Both the position numbers and the translations under genes were made by a program. Source: CAVVIG01 sp050249955 (GTDB lineage Bacteria > Acidobacteriota > Vicinamibacteria > Vicinamibacterales > CAVVIG01). Taken from it: a stretch of DNA of 64,000 bases. The notes below the pieces were generated by a model. That model was given only the letters and a program-made list of their open reading frames with translations, was not told the origin of the DNA and ran no database searches. How positions within the stretch are numbered: the stretch's first letter is position 1; every line of letters begins with the position of its first letter. Shown here in pieces: positions 35,225 through 44,692 of the stretch. The stretch lies in contig JBFWPN010000012.1 of the NCBI GenBank assembly GCA_050249955.1, positions 1 through 64,000 of the forward strand. The letters run 5' to 3'.

Positions 35225-35246
35225 TCGCCGGTTTCCCGGCGATTAC
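35221..35246. terminator. Bidirectional hairpin overlapping a stop codon
   Basis: GTAATCGCCGG (35221-35231), loop TTTC, CCGGCGATTAC (35236-35246): a perfect 11-bp stem including the TAA stop of the small winged-helix gene. It lies before the convergent lpd stop at 35276. Confidence 0.6.
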
Positions 35247-35275
35247 GCGGACTATTCCCCACGACCCGGGATCTT

Positions 35276-36685
35276 TCAGCGCTTCGGTCGGTAGACGTGG
35301 GTGGCGTGGCCGAAGAACATTTCGGCCGACTCCATCAGCGTCTCGGTCAGTGTCGGGTGCGGATGAATCGACAGCTTCAGGTCGGTGACATTCGCACCCA
35401 TCTCAATCGCCAGCACCCCCTCGGCGATCATCTCCCCGGCACCCGGTCCGACAATGCCGACGCCGAGAATGCGCTCGGTCTTCGGATCGACGATGATCTT
35501 CGTGAGTCCGTCGGTCCGATCGAGCGAAACCGCTCGGCCTGAGGCCCCCCATGGGAACTTCGCGACGGTCACCGTGCGACCGTCCTTCTCGGCCTGCATC
35601 TCGGTCAGTCCTGCCCAGCACAGTTCGGGATCGGTGAAGACCACCGCCGGAATGGCCTGGGGCTGGAACGCCGCCTTGTGGCCGGCAATCACCTCCACCG
35701 CCACGCGGCCTTCGTGCGAGGCCTTGTGCGCGAGCATCGGCTCACCGACGACGTCGCCGATGGCGAAGATGTTCGGTTCGGCCGTCCGCAGCTGCTCGTC
35801 CACCTCGATGAACCCGCGGTCGTTCACGACGACCCGTGTCTTCTCGAGGCCGGGCATCGTGCGTCCGTTGGGACGGCGGCCGACCGAGACGAGGACGCGG
35901 TCGAACACCTGCTCGCCGGCACCGTCGCCCTCGAACGTGACGCGGATGCCTTCCTTCTCCGGCACGACCTTGGTGACTCGGGTGTTGAGCAGGACCGACT
36001 TCATCAGGCCGTTGATGCGGCGTGCGAGCACGTCCACCAGGTCGCGGTCCGCGCCTGGAAGCAGCCCCGACATCATCTCGACCACGGTGACGGCGCTGCC
36101 GAGCGTGGCGTAAACCGAGCCGAGTTCGAGGCCGATGTAGCCGCCGCCAACGACCAGCAGCGACTTCGGGATGTCCGGCAGGTCGAGCGCGCCGGTGGAG
36201 TCCATGACGCGCGGGTCGTCCACCTTCAGCATCGGCGGCACGGCCGGCGTCGACCCGAGCGCGAGGATGCAGTGCTCGAAGGAGAGCGTCTCCTCCGTGC
36301 CGTCCGCCTTCTTGATGCTCAGCGTCTTCGCGTCCACCATCGACGCGAACCCCTGGATGTAGACGACCTTGCGGGCCTTCCCGAGCTGGCCGGTGCCGGA
36401 GGTGAGGCGCTTCACGACGTTGTTCTTGAAGTCGCGGAGCTTGTCCAGGTCGATCTTCGGCTCGGCGAACTCCACGCCCCAGGCCTTGGCGTGGCGCGAT
36501 TCGTCGATCAGCTTCGCGACGTGCAGGAGGGCCTTGGACGGGATGCAGCCGCGATAGACGCAGACGCCGCCCGGATTGGGTTCGGTATCAACAAGGGCGA
36601 CGCTCAGGCCGAGATCCGCGGCATAGAACGCTGCCGCGTATCCGCCCGGTCCGCCGCCGACGACGACGAGTTGGGTTGAGGACAT
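35276..36685 (-). CDS. lpdA: Dihydrolipoyl dehydrogenase (E3)
   Basis: 469-residue flavoprotein that reoxidises dihydrolipoamide of the pyruvate (and possibly 2-oxoglutarate) dehydrogenase complex with NAD+. FAD motif VVVGGGPGGYAAA, redox disulfide GGVCVYRGCIPSKALL (CX4C), NAD-binding VVGGGYIGLELG, and catalytic HPHPTLTE (His-Glu dyad) are all present. It is third in the aceE-aceF-lpdA operon, 87 bp after aceF. The VCVYRGC disulfide loop is typical of AceEF-type Lpd. Confidence 0.97.
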   Translation of the reverse strand: MSSTQLVVVGGGPGGYAAAFYAADLGLSVALVDTEPNPGGVCVYRGCIPSKALLHVAKLIDESRHAKAWGVEFAEPKIDLDKLRDFKNNVVKRLTSGTGQLGKARKVVYIQGFASMVDAKTLSIKKADGTEETLSFEHCILALGSTPAVPPMLKVDDPRVMDSTGALDLPDIPKSLLVVGGGYIGLELGSVYATLGSAVTVVEMMSGLLPGADRDLVDVLARRINGLMKSVLLNTRVTKVVPEKEGIRVTFEGDGAGEQVFDRVLVSVGRRPNGRTMPGLEKTRVVVNDRGFIEVDEQLRTAEPNIFAIGDVVGEPMLAHKASHEGRVAVEVIAGHKAAFQPQAIPAVVFTDPELCWAGLTEMQAEKDGRTVTVAKFPWGASGRAVSLDRTDGLTKIIVDPKTERILGVGIVGPGAGEMIAEGVLAIEMGANVTDLKLSIHPHPTLTETLMESAEMFFGHATHVYRPKR

Positions 36686-36772
36686 AGGAGGTAATGGGCA
36701 GGTCGGGCGGGCAGGGCTGGACGGACTGCGACAGTCCGACCAGCCTTGCCAGCCCCACCGGCCCTGAAAAGA

Positions 36773-38176
36773 TCAGCCGTAAAGCGCCATGATGAACGGC
36801 TGCTCGAACGCCTCCGCCACCCAGCGCAGGAACCGGATGCCGTCGGCGCCGTCGATGACGCGATGGTCGTACGAGAGGGACAGCGGCAGCAGCTGCCGCG
36901 CCTGGAACTCCTTCGTCTCCTCGTTGTACACGGGCGTGAACCGCCCGCGCGAGATGCCCAGGATGGCCACCTCGGGCGAGTTGACGATGGGCGTGAAGAA
37001 GCTGCCGCCGATGCCGCCCAGGTTCGAGATGCTGAAGCAGCCGCCCTGCATCTCCTCCGCGGTGATCTTGCGCGTGCGCGCCTTCTCGGAGAGCTGCGCG
37101 AGGTCGACCGCGATCTGGATGAGGCTCTTCTTGTCGGCGTCGCGGATGACCGGCACCAGCAGGCCACGGTCGGTGTCCACCGCCACGCCGATGTGGACGT
37201 ACTTCTTCTGGATGATCTCGCCCGACGCCATGTCGATCGAGGTGTTGAACTGCGGGAAGTGGCGCAGCGCCTCAGCCACGATCTTCACGGCCACTGCGGT
37301 GACGGTGAGGTTGCCACCAGCCGACTCCACCGTCTTGCGATAGCGGCGGCGCAGGTCCTCGAGGCCGGTGATGTCGGCGTACTCCTGCTGCGTGACGTGC
37401 GGGATGTTGAGCCACGCCGCGGTGAGGTGCTCGGCCGTCTTGCGGCGCACGGCCCGCATCGGCACGCGCTCGACCTCGCCCCACTTGCTGAAGTCCGGCA
37501 GCGGCTCAGTCGGGATACCCGACCCGCTGAAGCCACCAGACTGCGCGGCCACGATGATCGCCTTCGCGTGTTCCTTCACGTCGGCGTCCGAAATACGCCC
37601 GTTCGGTCCGCTCCCCTGCACCTGGTTGATGTCGACGCCAAGCTCGCGCGCCAGGCGGCGCACCGAGGGCGACGCAGGAGCAGCGGGCTGGTCGGCCGGA
37701 CGGGGCTCGGCCGCCACGGGGCGCGCGGCGCGGGCGCTGATGTCGACCACCTGCGCGGCCGCGCGTGGAGCGGGTGCGGCCTGGCCGGCTTCGACCTCAC
37801 CGGTCTTGTCGGCCGCCTGCTCACGCTTCTGCCCCTGCGCGTGCTGCTCGAGGCCGGGCTCGTTGCCAACCGCCTTCTCGGGCGAGTTGGCCGCCACCGC
37901 CTGCGGGGCGGCGGGCGCCGGCGCGGCGGCGCCTGCGGCCGCCTCGTCGACCGCGAGGATGGCCTGGCCCACCTTCACCTTCTGCCCGACCTTGACCTTG
38001 ATCTCGGTCACCACGCCGGCAACCGACGACGGCACCTCGATGGTGGCCTTGTCGGTCTCGAGTTCGAGGACCGGCTGATCCTTCTTCAGGGTGTCGCCGG
38101 GGTTGACCATGATGCGGAGGACATCGCCGCCCGCGACGTTCTCTCCGAGGTTGGGGAGTTGGAAGTCTGTCGCCAA
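36773..38176 (-). CDS. aceF: Dihydrolipoamide acetyltransferase (E2 of pyruvate dehydrogenase)
   Basis: 467 residues: one N-terminal lipoyl domain (LELETDKATIEVPSSVAG, lipoyl Lys44), a long Ala/Pro/Gln/Glu linker (about 77-160), a peripheral subunit-binding domain (SVRRLARELGVDINQVQGS), and a CAT catalytic domain with SYDHRVIDGADG near the C-terminus. E. coli AceF has three lipoyl domains; this has one. It transfers the acetyl group from E1 to CoA. Lies 87 bp downstream of aceE. Confidence 0.96.
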   Translation of the reverse strand: MATDFQLPNLGENVAGGDVLRIMVNPGDTLKKDQPVLELETDKATIEVPSSVAGVVTEIKVKVGQKVKVGQAILAVDEAAAGAAAPAPAAPQAVAANSPEKAVGNEPGLEQHAQGQKREQAADKTGEVEAGQAAPAPRAAAQVVDISARAARPVAAEPRPADQPAAPASPSVRRLARELGVDINQVQGSGPNGRISDADVKEHAKAIIVAAQSGGFSGSGIPTEPLPDFSKWGEVERVPMRAVRRKTAEHLTAAWLNIPHVTQQEYADITGLEDLRRRYRKTVESAGGNLTVTAVAVKIVAEALRHFPQFNTSIDMASGEIIQKKYVHIGVAVDTDRGLLVPVIRDADKKSLIQIAVDLAQLSEKARTRKITAEEMQGGCFSISNLGGIGGSFFTPIVNSPEVAILGISRGRFTPVYNEETKEFQARQLLPLSLSYDHRVIDGADGIRFLRWVAEAFEQPFIMALYG

Positions 38177-38263
38177 GTTATGGAATCTCCGAAAGGACGC
38201 GAGCGACCGGAGGGCGGACCATGTGTCCGCGCCTCCGGGCTTCGCAGCAGCAGGTCCGGACGC

Positions 38264-40939
38264 TTACGAGATTGCCGGGTTGGGCTTTTCCGGGTTGATG
38301 CCGAAGGCCGCAATGGCCTCCTGCGCAACCTTCGGGTCGATCTTCTTGTCGCGCGCCAGCGCCGACAGCGTGGCGACGACGACGTAGCGGTGATCGACCT
38401 CGAAGAACTCGCGCAGGCTCGCGCGGTTCTCGCTGCGGCCGAAACCGTCGGTGCCGAGCGCCACGAGCGGCCGCGGCAGCCAGCGGTCGATCGAGTCCGG
38501 CAGGACCTTCAGGTAATCGGAGGCGGCCACGAGCACGCCGGGCGCATCCTTCAGCGCCTGCGTGACGTAGGGCACGCGCGCCGGCTCCGCCGGGTGCAGC
38601 ATGTTCCAGCGGTCGCAGGCATGGCCGTCGCGATAGAGCTCGGTGTAGCTGGTGACGCTCCACACGTCGGCGCCGACGTTGTACTGCGACTCGAGCACTT
38701 CCTGCGCCTTGAGCACCTCGGGCAGGATCGCGCCGCTGCCGAACAGCTGCGCGCGGGCCTTCGCCTTGGGGAGCCCCGTCGTCTTGAACTTGTAGATCCC
38801 CTTGAGGATTCCCTCAGCCGCGCCCTCCGGCATCGCCGGCATCGCGTACTGCTCGTTCATGACGGTGATGTAGTAGAAGATGCTCTCCCCGTCCACGTAC
38901 ATCCGCTTGATGCCGTCCTTGATGATGACGGCCAGCTCGAAGGCGAACGCCGGGTCGTAGCTGAGGCAGTTCGGCACCGGCAGCGCCAGCACATGGCTGT
39001 TGCCGTCCTGGTGCTGCAGCCCCTCGCCCGCGAGCGTCGTGCGGCCGGAGGTGCCACCCAGCAGGAAGCCGCGCGTGCGGCTGTCGGCCGCGGCCCAGAT
39101 GAGGTCGCCCACACGCTGGAACCCGAACATCGAATAGAAGATGAAGAACGGGATCGTGTTGACGCCGTGCGTGGCGTACGCCGTGCCGGCCGCGATGAAC
39201 GACGAGAGCGAGCCGGCTTCGTTGATCCCTTCCTCGAGGATCTGGCCGTCGGACGCCTCCTTGTAATAGAGGAGCGTGTCCATGTCGACCGGTTCGTACA
39301 CCTGGCCCGAGTGGGCGTAGATGCCGACCTGGCGGAACAGCGCCTCCATGCCGAAGGTGCGGGCCTCGTCGGGGACGATCGGCACGACCAGCTTGCCGAT
39401 TTCCTTGTCGCGCAGCAGCTTCGAGAGCAGCCGCACGAACACCATCGTGGTCGATGCCTTGCGCCCCTCGGTGCCCGCGAAGAACTCCGTGAACACATCG
39501 TCGGCCACCGGCTGGATGGCGGCGGCCTTGACGCGCCGCGAGGGCACGGGGCCGCCGAGCGCCGCGCGGCGCTCCTGCATGTACTTGGACTCTTCGGATT
39601 CGGGGGTGGGACGGTAGAACGGGGTCTTGGCGATCTCGGCGTCCGAGACCGGGATGGCGAATCGGGTGCGGAAGGCCCGCAGTTCCTCTTCGTTCATCTT
39701 CTTCTGCTGGTGGGTGATGTTCTTGCCCTCACCGGCTTCGCCGAGGCCGTAGCCCTTGATCGTGCGGGCGAGGATGACGGTGGGACCGCCCTTGTGCTCG
39801 ACCGCCGCCTTGTAGGCGTTGTAGACCTTGATCGGGTCGTGCCCGCCGAGCGTCAGCATCTTGAGCTGGTCGTCGGTGAGGTGCTTGACCATGTCCAGCA
39901 GGCGGGGGTCGACACCCCAGAAGTGCTGCCGGATGTAGGCGCCCGATTCGACCGCGTACTTCTGGTACTGGCCGTCGACGATCTCACCCATCCGCTTGAC
40001 CAGCAGGCCATCGCGATCCTTGGCGAGCAGCGGATCCCAGTCGCGGCCCCAGATGACCTTGATGACGTTCCAGCCCGCGCCGCGGAAGGCCGCCTCGAGC
40101 TCCTGGATGATCTGGCCGTTGCCGCGCACCGGACCGTCGAGCCGCTGCAGGTTGCAGTTGATCACGAAGATCAGGTTGTCCAGCTTCTCGCGCGACGCCA
40201 GCGTGATCGCGCCCAGCGACTCGGGCTCGTCGGTCTCACCGTCGCCGAGGTACGCCCACACCTTCGAATTCGACTTCGGCTTGAGGCCGCGGTCCTCGAG
40301 GTAGCGCATGAAGCGCGCGGAGTAGATCGCCTGGATCGGGCCAAGGCCCATGGACACCGTGGGGTATTCCCAGAAGTCGGGCATCAGCCACGGGTGCGGG
40401 TAGGAGGAGAGGCCGCCTCCCTCGCGCATTTCGCGGCGGAAGTTGTCGAGCATCCGCTCGTCGAACCGTCCTTCGAGGTAGGCGCGCGCGTAGATGCCGG
40501 GCGCGGCATGCCCCTGGAAATAGATCGTGTCGGCGTCCGGGCTGTCGTGCCCCCGGAAGAAGTGGTTGAAGCCGACCTCGTAGAGCGTGGCCGCCGACGC
40601 GAAGGTCGAAATATGCCCGCCGATCCCCTCTTCGGCCTTGTTGGCCCGCACCACCATCGCCGCGGCGTTCCAGCGGACGAGGCTCTTGATCCGGCGCTCC
40701 ATCTCGCGGCTGCCGGGCATCAGCGCTTCGTCTTCGGTCTGGATGGTGTTGATGTAGGGGGTGTTGGCGGTAAACGGAATCTTTACTCCGTTATCCGTCG
40801 CGTGGGTCGAGAGGTCGCGCAGCAGGCGCTGGACTTTGACGGGTCCGCCGCTCTGCAGCACATAATCGAGGGAATCGAGCCATTCACGCCGTTCGACGGC
40901 GTCAAGCTCGGCGGCATCCTTTGGGGCAATGTTTCTCAC
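38264..40939 (-). CDS. aceE: Pyruvate dehydrogenase E1, homodimeric type
   Basis: 891 residues (E. coli AceE is 887). The thiamine diphosphate/Mg motif is GDGETDEPESLGAI...NLIFVINCNLQ; substrate-channel histidines occur in the N-terminal segment and TSYTELYRDGHACDR near the C-terminus. It decarboxylates pyruvate and acetylates lipoyl-E2. GTG at 40939 is chosen: GGAG lies 5 nt upstream and the sequence MRNIAPKDAAEL follows; the longer open frame to 41725 is antisense to the uracil-DNA glycosylase gene. It is the first gene of the operon. Confidence 0.96.
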   Translation of the reverse strand: MRNIAPKDAAELDAVERREWLDSLDYVLQSGGPVKVQRLLRDLSTHATDNGVKIPFTANTPYINTIQTEDEALMPGSREMERRIKSLVRWNAAAMVVRANKAEEGIGGHISTFASAATLYEVGFNHFFRGHDSPDADTIYFQGHAAPGIYARAYLEGRFDERMLDNFRREMREGGGLSSYPHPWLMPDFWEYPTVSMGLGPIQAIYSARFMRYLEDRGLKPKSNSKVWAYLGDGETDEPESLGAITLASREKLDNLIFVINCNLQRLDGPVRGNGQIIQELEAAFRGAGWNVIKVIWGRDWDPLLAKDRDGLLVKRMGEIVDGQYQKYAVESGAYIRQHFWGVDPRLLDMVKHLTDDQLKMLTLGGHDPIKVYNAYKAAVEHKGGPTVILARTIKGYGLGEAGEGKNITHQQKKMNEEELRAFRTRFAIPVSDAEIAKTPFYRPTPESEESKYMQERRAALGGPVPSRRVKAAAIQPVADDVFTEFFAGTEGRKASTTMVFVRLLSKLLRDKEIGKLVVPIVPDEARTFGMEALFRQVGIYAHSGQVYEPVDMDTLLYYKEASDGQILEEGINEAGSLSSFIAAGTAYATHGVNTIPFFIFYSMFGFQRVGDLIWAAADSRTRGFLLGGTSGRTTLAGEGLQHQDGNSHVLALPVPNCLSYDPAFAFELAVIIKDGIKRMYVDGESIFYYITVMNEQYAMPAMPEGAAEGILKGIYKFKTTGLPKAKARAQLFGSGAILPEVLKAQEVLESQYNVGADVWSVTSYTELYRDGHACDRWNMLHPAEPARVPYVTQALKDAPGVLVAASDYLKVLPDSIDRWLPRPLVALGTDGFGRSENRASLREFFEVDHRYVVVATLSALARDKKIDPKVAQEAIAAFGINPEKPNPAIS

Positions 40940-41000
40940 TGGAACTCCAAGCTCCTCGGACTTGTCGGGGACCGACGGAAGGCCGGATGGCCAATCCCTT

Positions 41001-41029
41001 ATTCTAACCACGACGCCCGCCAAGGTGAA
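41001..41029 (-). promoter_or_regulatory. Promoter of the aceE-aceF-lpdA operon
   Basis: Minus-strand -35 TTCACC (41024-41029), 17-bp spacer, -10 TAGAAT (41001-41006), giving a leader of about 55 nt before the GTG at 40939. Confidence 0.55.
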
Positions 41030-41104
41030 CATAGCTGGCGGGTTGCTGCCCCGTCCCGACGGGGTTTTCGCCTTTTCGCCGCCCCGGCTGGGCGGGTATG
41101 AGCC

Positions 41105-41806
41105 GTGACTCGCCTGAACCTGGTCCGCGACACCATCGTGGCGTGCGAACGCTGCCCCCGGCTCCGCAGTTACTGCCAGCGCATCGGGCGTGAGAAACGA
41201 CGGGCGTACCTGTTGGACACGTACTGGGCGCGACCGGTCCCCGGCTTCGGCGACCCCGCCGCCCGCGTCCTCATCGTCGGCCTCGCCCCGGCCGCGCATG
41301 GGGCCAACCGGACCGGGCGGGTGTTCACGGGGGATGGGGTCGGTGGCTCGGGCGACTTCCTGATGGCCGCCCTCCACCGCACCGGGTTCGCCAACATCCC
41401 GACCTCGCAGCGGGTGGACGATGGGCTGCAGTTGACTGATGCATACATCGCGGCGGCCGTTCGCTGCGCCCCGCCCGACAACAAGCCCACACCCGAGGAG
41501 GTCGCCCGGTGCCTTCCCCACCTGGACGCCGAACTTGACGCCCTCCCGAACGTCCGTGTCGTCGTCGCGCTGGGCAAGATTGGGTTCGATGCCTACCTGC
41601 AGATGTTGAAAGCGAGGGGGATTGCCGTCCGTCCGAAGCCGGAGTTCGGGCACGGCAGCGTCGTCCGCCTGCCGAACGGACAGGTGCTCATCGGGAGTTA
41701 CCATCCCAGCCGGCAGAACACGCACACCGGACGGCTGACGCCGGCCATGATGCGGGCGGTGTTCGCCACGGCGCGCCGGAAGCTGACCTGGCCACCGCCA
41801 TGCTGA
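41105..41806 (+). CDS. Uracil-DNA glycosylase family 5 (UdgB)
   Basis: 233 residues. Motif 1 GLAPAAHGANRTGR, lacking the catalytic Asp/Asn of family 1, and motif 2 GSYHPSRQNTHTGRLT identify family 5. Cysteines C14, C17 (ACERCPRL) and further Cys residues can hold the [4Fe-4S] cluster of families 4-5. It removes uracil and other deaminated bases from DNA; UdgB also accepts hypoxanthine. GTG start. It overlaps the downstream DUF2585 gene by 7 nt. Confidence 0.93.
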   Translation: MTRLNLVRDTIVACERCPRLRSYCQRIGREKRRAYLLDTYWARPVPGFGDPAARVLIVGLAPAAHGANRTGRVFTGDGVGGSGDFLMAALHRTGFANIPTSQRVDDGLQLTDAYIAAAVRCAPPDNKPTPEEVARCLPHLDAELDALPNVRVVVALGKIGFDAYLQMLKARGIAVRPKPEFGHGSVVRLPNGQVLIGSYHPSRQNTHTGRLTPAMMRAVFATARRKLTWPPPC

Positions 41807-42357
41807 AACCCTATCTGGTCACGCTCGCCATCGTCGCCGCGATGATGCTGGTTGGCCTCATCGAACTCGGCATGGGCCGTGAGCCGATGTGCACCTGCGG
41901 ATTCATCGCGTTGTGGCACGGGGCGGTGGACAGCCAGAACTCGCAGCACATCTCCGACTGGTACACCTTCACGCACGTCGAACACGGCATCGGGTTCTAC
42001 GCGCTGCTGGTGCTCGTGGGACGGCGCATGCCGCTGCCCGTGAGGCTGCTCGCGGCGGTCGCGATCGAAGGCGCGTGGGAGGTGGCCGAGAACACGCCGT
42101 TCATCATCGATCGCTACCGCACGGCAACCGTGTCGCTCGACTACTACGGCGACAGCGTCGTGAACTCGCTCGCCGACATCGTGGCGATGATGGCCGGCTT
42201 CTGGCTGGCCAGGCGGCTTCCGGTGCGGGTGACCGTGGCGCTCGTGGTGGTCACTGAAGTGCTGCTCGCGATCGCCATTCGCGACAACCTGGCGCTGAAC
42301 ATCCTGATGCTGATCTATCCGCTCGACGGCGTCAGGCAGTGGCAACTCGGCGGGTGA
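41800..42357 (+). CDS. DUF2585 (UPF0314) membrane protein
   Basis: 185 residues with about four hydrophobic helices. The conserved segment GREPMCTCGFIALWHGAVDS followed by NSQHISDWYTFTHVEHG and EGAWEVAENTPFIIDRYR matches the UPF0314/DUF2585 family, whose function is unknown. The CTCG and His residues could bind a metal or heme, but this is not established. It overlaps the stop of the uracil-DNA glycosylase gene, so the two are co-transcribed. Confidence 0.88.
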   Translation: MLKPYLVTLAIVAAMMLVGLIELGMGREPMCTCGFIALWHGAVDSQNSQHISDWYTFTHVEHGIGFYALLVLVGRRMPLPVRLLAAVAIEGAWEVAENTPFIIDRYRTATVSLDYYGDSVVNSLADIVAMMAGFWLARRLPVRVTVALVVVTEVLLAIAIRDNLALNILMLIYPLDGVRQWQLGG

Positions 42358-42375
42358 GCGCCCGGAGGCGCGGAC

Positions 42376-43794
42376 CTATCGTCCGTGCTTGCCCTTCCAT
42401 TCATCCGTCGCCTGAATGGCATTCACCACGCGCAGCCAGGCCACGTTCGGAGATCCGCCGCTCAGCCGCTCGTTCAGGTAGACGTCGAACACCCAGGACG
42501 CGATGCCCAGGAAGTCGGGCCCGCCGTTGATCGACAGGCCGTCAGGCCGCTGGAGCCCTTCCGGCGCGCGGTAGAAGGTGTCCAGCTGCCGGAGCACGTT
42601 CAGGAACTCCGCCCGGTCGAACGACACCACCGGGGTGAAGCCCGGACGTGACAGCGGGCGCTCGCCAGGGTGCTTCTGCTGCCACTCGCCGGTCTGCGTG
42701 ATGTCGGCCACCACGATCTGGAAGCTCTGCTCCTTGCCGAAACCGCGCGAACGGGCGGCCAGGTAGACGTCGAAGATCCAGGTGGCGATGCCGAGGAAGT
42801 CCGGCCCGCCGCCGATGGAGAGGCCTGCGTCGCGATTCAGCCCCATCGGGCTCGCGTAGAACGCGTTGAGGCGCTCCATCGCGTCCAGGAAGTCGATCCG
42901 ATCGAAGCGCGTGCGCGGGGCCTGCACCGGCGCGGTGACGGCCATGGGGCGCATGGCCGTCCGATAGAACGACGCGACGGCATGTCGATCCAGTTGGGTC
43001 GGCTTCGTCGAGGTCCCCATGGAGTTCGCAAACGACCCGTACCCCTCGCGAGGCGTCATCACGGTCTGTCCGTTACTGGAGAACGCCGTCCTCACGTAGT
43101 GCATGATCGACAGGAAGTCGTACGGTCCGAGCGGGTCGCGCAGGTTGACGGTGCTGTATGCGTACCGCGCGGCTTCAGGGACGCTCGACAGGTCGACCTC
43201 CACGTAGGCATCCCGATCGGGCCGCTGGTGCTCGTGCCACAGGCCAAGCGCATGCCCGAACTCGTGGTTGATCACCGACTCGGCCCAGCACCCTTCGCCG
43301 AGGTTCAGGACGTACTGCCGCAACCTCGCCCCCTGACCGACAAAGGCGTAGCAGGGTGACACCTGCGTGGTGGCGGCGTTGCCGGTGACCTGCACGAACC
43401 CGAGCTGGCTGGTCCGCTCGACACAGCGGATCGGCGCGTCCGCGCCCCATTCGCCGCACGTCGCCAGGAATTGCACCCGGCGCGCGGCACTGATGCCGGG
43501 GCTGAACTCGTAGGGAATGACGCCGTAGTCCCATCCGCCCCAGGTGGCGAGATCGTAGGTGCCGAACCGATCACCCTGGCTCGCGTCCACAGGCGCAGCC
43601 GTGCGTGGGCGCAGCTGGCCATCACCACTGACGACCTGGAACTCCGCGAGGTCACGATCGAAGAGTTGATCATCGATCCGGATAAACGGTGCGTCGTCGA
43701 TGACCGGTGCCTGTTGCGCGACCATGCCGTTGCCGGAGACGGCGAACAGACCGGCAAGGAGCGCCGACGGGAGGGCCGTCTTGGGTGCCAGCAT
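42376..43794 (-). CDS. Secreted astacin-type (M12A) metalloprotease with duplicated C-terminal module
   Basis: 472 residues with a signal peptide (ending VAQQ). Catalytic zinc motif HEFGHALGLWHEHQRPDR at 177-194 and Met-turn SIMHY at 229-233 define an astacin. The propeptide region is residues 28-85. Two tandem modules of about 80 residues follow (296-376 and 391-471), sharing F-D-R-x-x-F-L, GLSI-x-GGPDFLGIA-x-W and FDVYL; I do not recognise this module. The ATG at 43794 has AAAGGA upstream and starts the signal peptide. Confidence 0.9.
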   Translation of the reverse strand: MLAPKTALPSALLAGLFAVSGNGMVAQQAPVIDDAPFIRIDDQLFDRDLAEFQVVSGDGQLRPRTAAPVDASQGDRFGTYDLATWGGWDYGVIPYEFSPGISAARRVQFLATCGEWGADAPIRCVERTSQLGFVQVTGNAATTQVSPCYAFVGQGARLRQYVLNLGEGCWAESVINHEFGHALGLWHEHQRPDRDAYVEVDLSSVPEAARYAYSTVNLRDPLGPYDFLSIMHYVRTAFSSNGQTVMTPREGYGSFANSMGTSTKPTQLDRHAVASFYRTAMRPMAVTAPVQAPRTRFDRIDFLDAMERLNAFYASPMGLNRDAGLSIGGGPDFLGIATWIFDVYLAARSRGFGKEQSFQIVVADITQTGEWQQKHPGERPLSRPGFTPVVSFDRAEFLNVLRQLDTFYRAPEGLQRPDGLSINGGPDFLGIASWVFDVYLNERLSGGSPNVAWLRVVNAIQATDEWKGKHGR

Positions 43795-43894
43795 GCGAAT
43801 CCTTTCGTTGCGTGTCTGTCCAGGAGAGACGGACAACAACAAAAGGTTCCGCGTGGACCGCCACGCCTGGCGGCCCTGCCTGACACCCGGTTCG

Positions 43895-44656
43895 TCAGGA
43901 CGGCCGGTGTCCGGCTCCCGCCGCCAGCTGCACCTCTCGCACGAGCGGCACCATCAGGTCCGGCCGATCGGTGATGAGGGCGTCGACCCCCCACTCCAGC
44001 AGCCGTCGCGCATCGGCGGTGTCGTTCACGGTCCACACCTGCACACCGAGCCCCGCGGCGTGCGAGTCCGCGATGAAGCGGGGCGACACGACGCGCGTGC
44101 CCCCCTTCTTCTCGGGGATCTGGTAGCCCACCCACGACGGACTGCTGACCGGCCAACGCACCCACGACCGGTAGAGCGCCAGGCGCACTTCCTCCATCGC
44201 CGCGCTGGTGGCCAGCGCCGGCTCTTCGGCCCGCACCGCGCGGAGCGCCGCGCGGCCGAATCCGCCCACGCACGCGCGGTCGATCGCGCCGGCGCGCCGC
44301 AACTCGTCCACGACGAGCCGCCCGAACGCCGGGTCGTTCTCCTTCAGCTCGACGATCACGCGCACGTCGGGACACGCGCGCAGCACCCCCGCGAGCTCCG
44401 GCACGTCGGCCGCGGCCAGTTCGGCGGCCGTCCTTGCCCGCACCGGTCCCCGCAACCGCGTCGTCCGGTCGAGCGTCTCATCGTGGTGCACCACCACGCG
44501 TCCATCGCTGGAGGGGCGCACGTCGAGCTCGATGCCGTCCGCGCCGAGCCCGACCCCGCGTTCGAATGCCTCGAGTGTGTTCTCGGGTGCGAGCGCAGCA
44601 CCACCGCGGTGCGCGAACACGAGCGGACGAGGCGAGGTGAAGAAGGCGTGCCGCAC
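43895..44656 (-). CDS. Glycerophosphodiester phosphodiesterase
   Basis: 253 residues, TIM-barrel GDPD: FAHRGGAALAPENTLEAF (catalytic His and metal Glu), ADGIELDVRPSSDGRVVVHHD (ELDV and general-base His), VELKEN, and VQVWTVND near the end. It cleaves glycerophosphodiesters to glycerol-3-phosphate and an alcohol. No signal peptide, so it is cytoplasmic. GTG start; a minus-strand TACACT lies 10 nt upstream. It is divergent from the MoxR/ChlI gene with only 36 bp between the starts. Confidence 0.92.
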   Translation of the reverse strand: MRHAFFTSPRPLVFAHRGGAALAPENTLEAFERGVGLGADGIELDVRPSSDGRVVVHHDETLDRTTRLRGPVRARTAAELAAADVPELAGVLRACPDVRVIVELKENDPAFGRLVVDELRRAGAIDRACVGGFGRAALRAVRAEEPALATSAAMEEVRLALYRSWVRWPVSSPSWVGYQIPEKKGGTRVVSPRFIADSHAAGLGVQVWTVNDTADARRLLEWGVDALITDRPDLMVPLVREVQLAAGAGHRPS

Positions 44657-44679
44657 GAAGGGGTCCAGTGTAGTTCGGA

Positions 44680-44685
44680 TATGAT
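44680..44685 (+). promoter_or_regulatory. -10 box 7 nt before the MoxR/ChlI-type ATPase start
   Basis: TATGAT ends 7 nt before the ATG at 44693 (intervening CCGTGGA), the same geometry as lipA. It predicts a leaderless mRNA and argues for the second of two in-frame ATGs. Confidence 0.6.
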
Positions 44686-44692
44686 CCGTGGA

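Noticed and set aside
36746..41101. A 1451-codon open frame on the plus strand
   Set aside because: It is antisense to lpdA, aceF and aceE, which have complete, well-conserved products. The frame is a by-product of high GC in third positions and its translation is Arg/Glu/His-rich low complexity.
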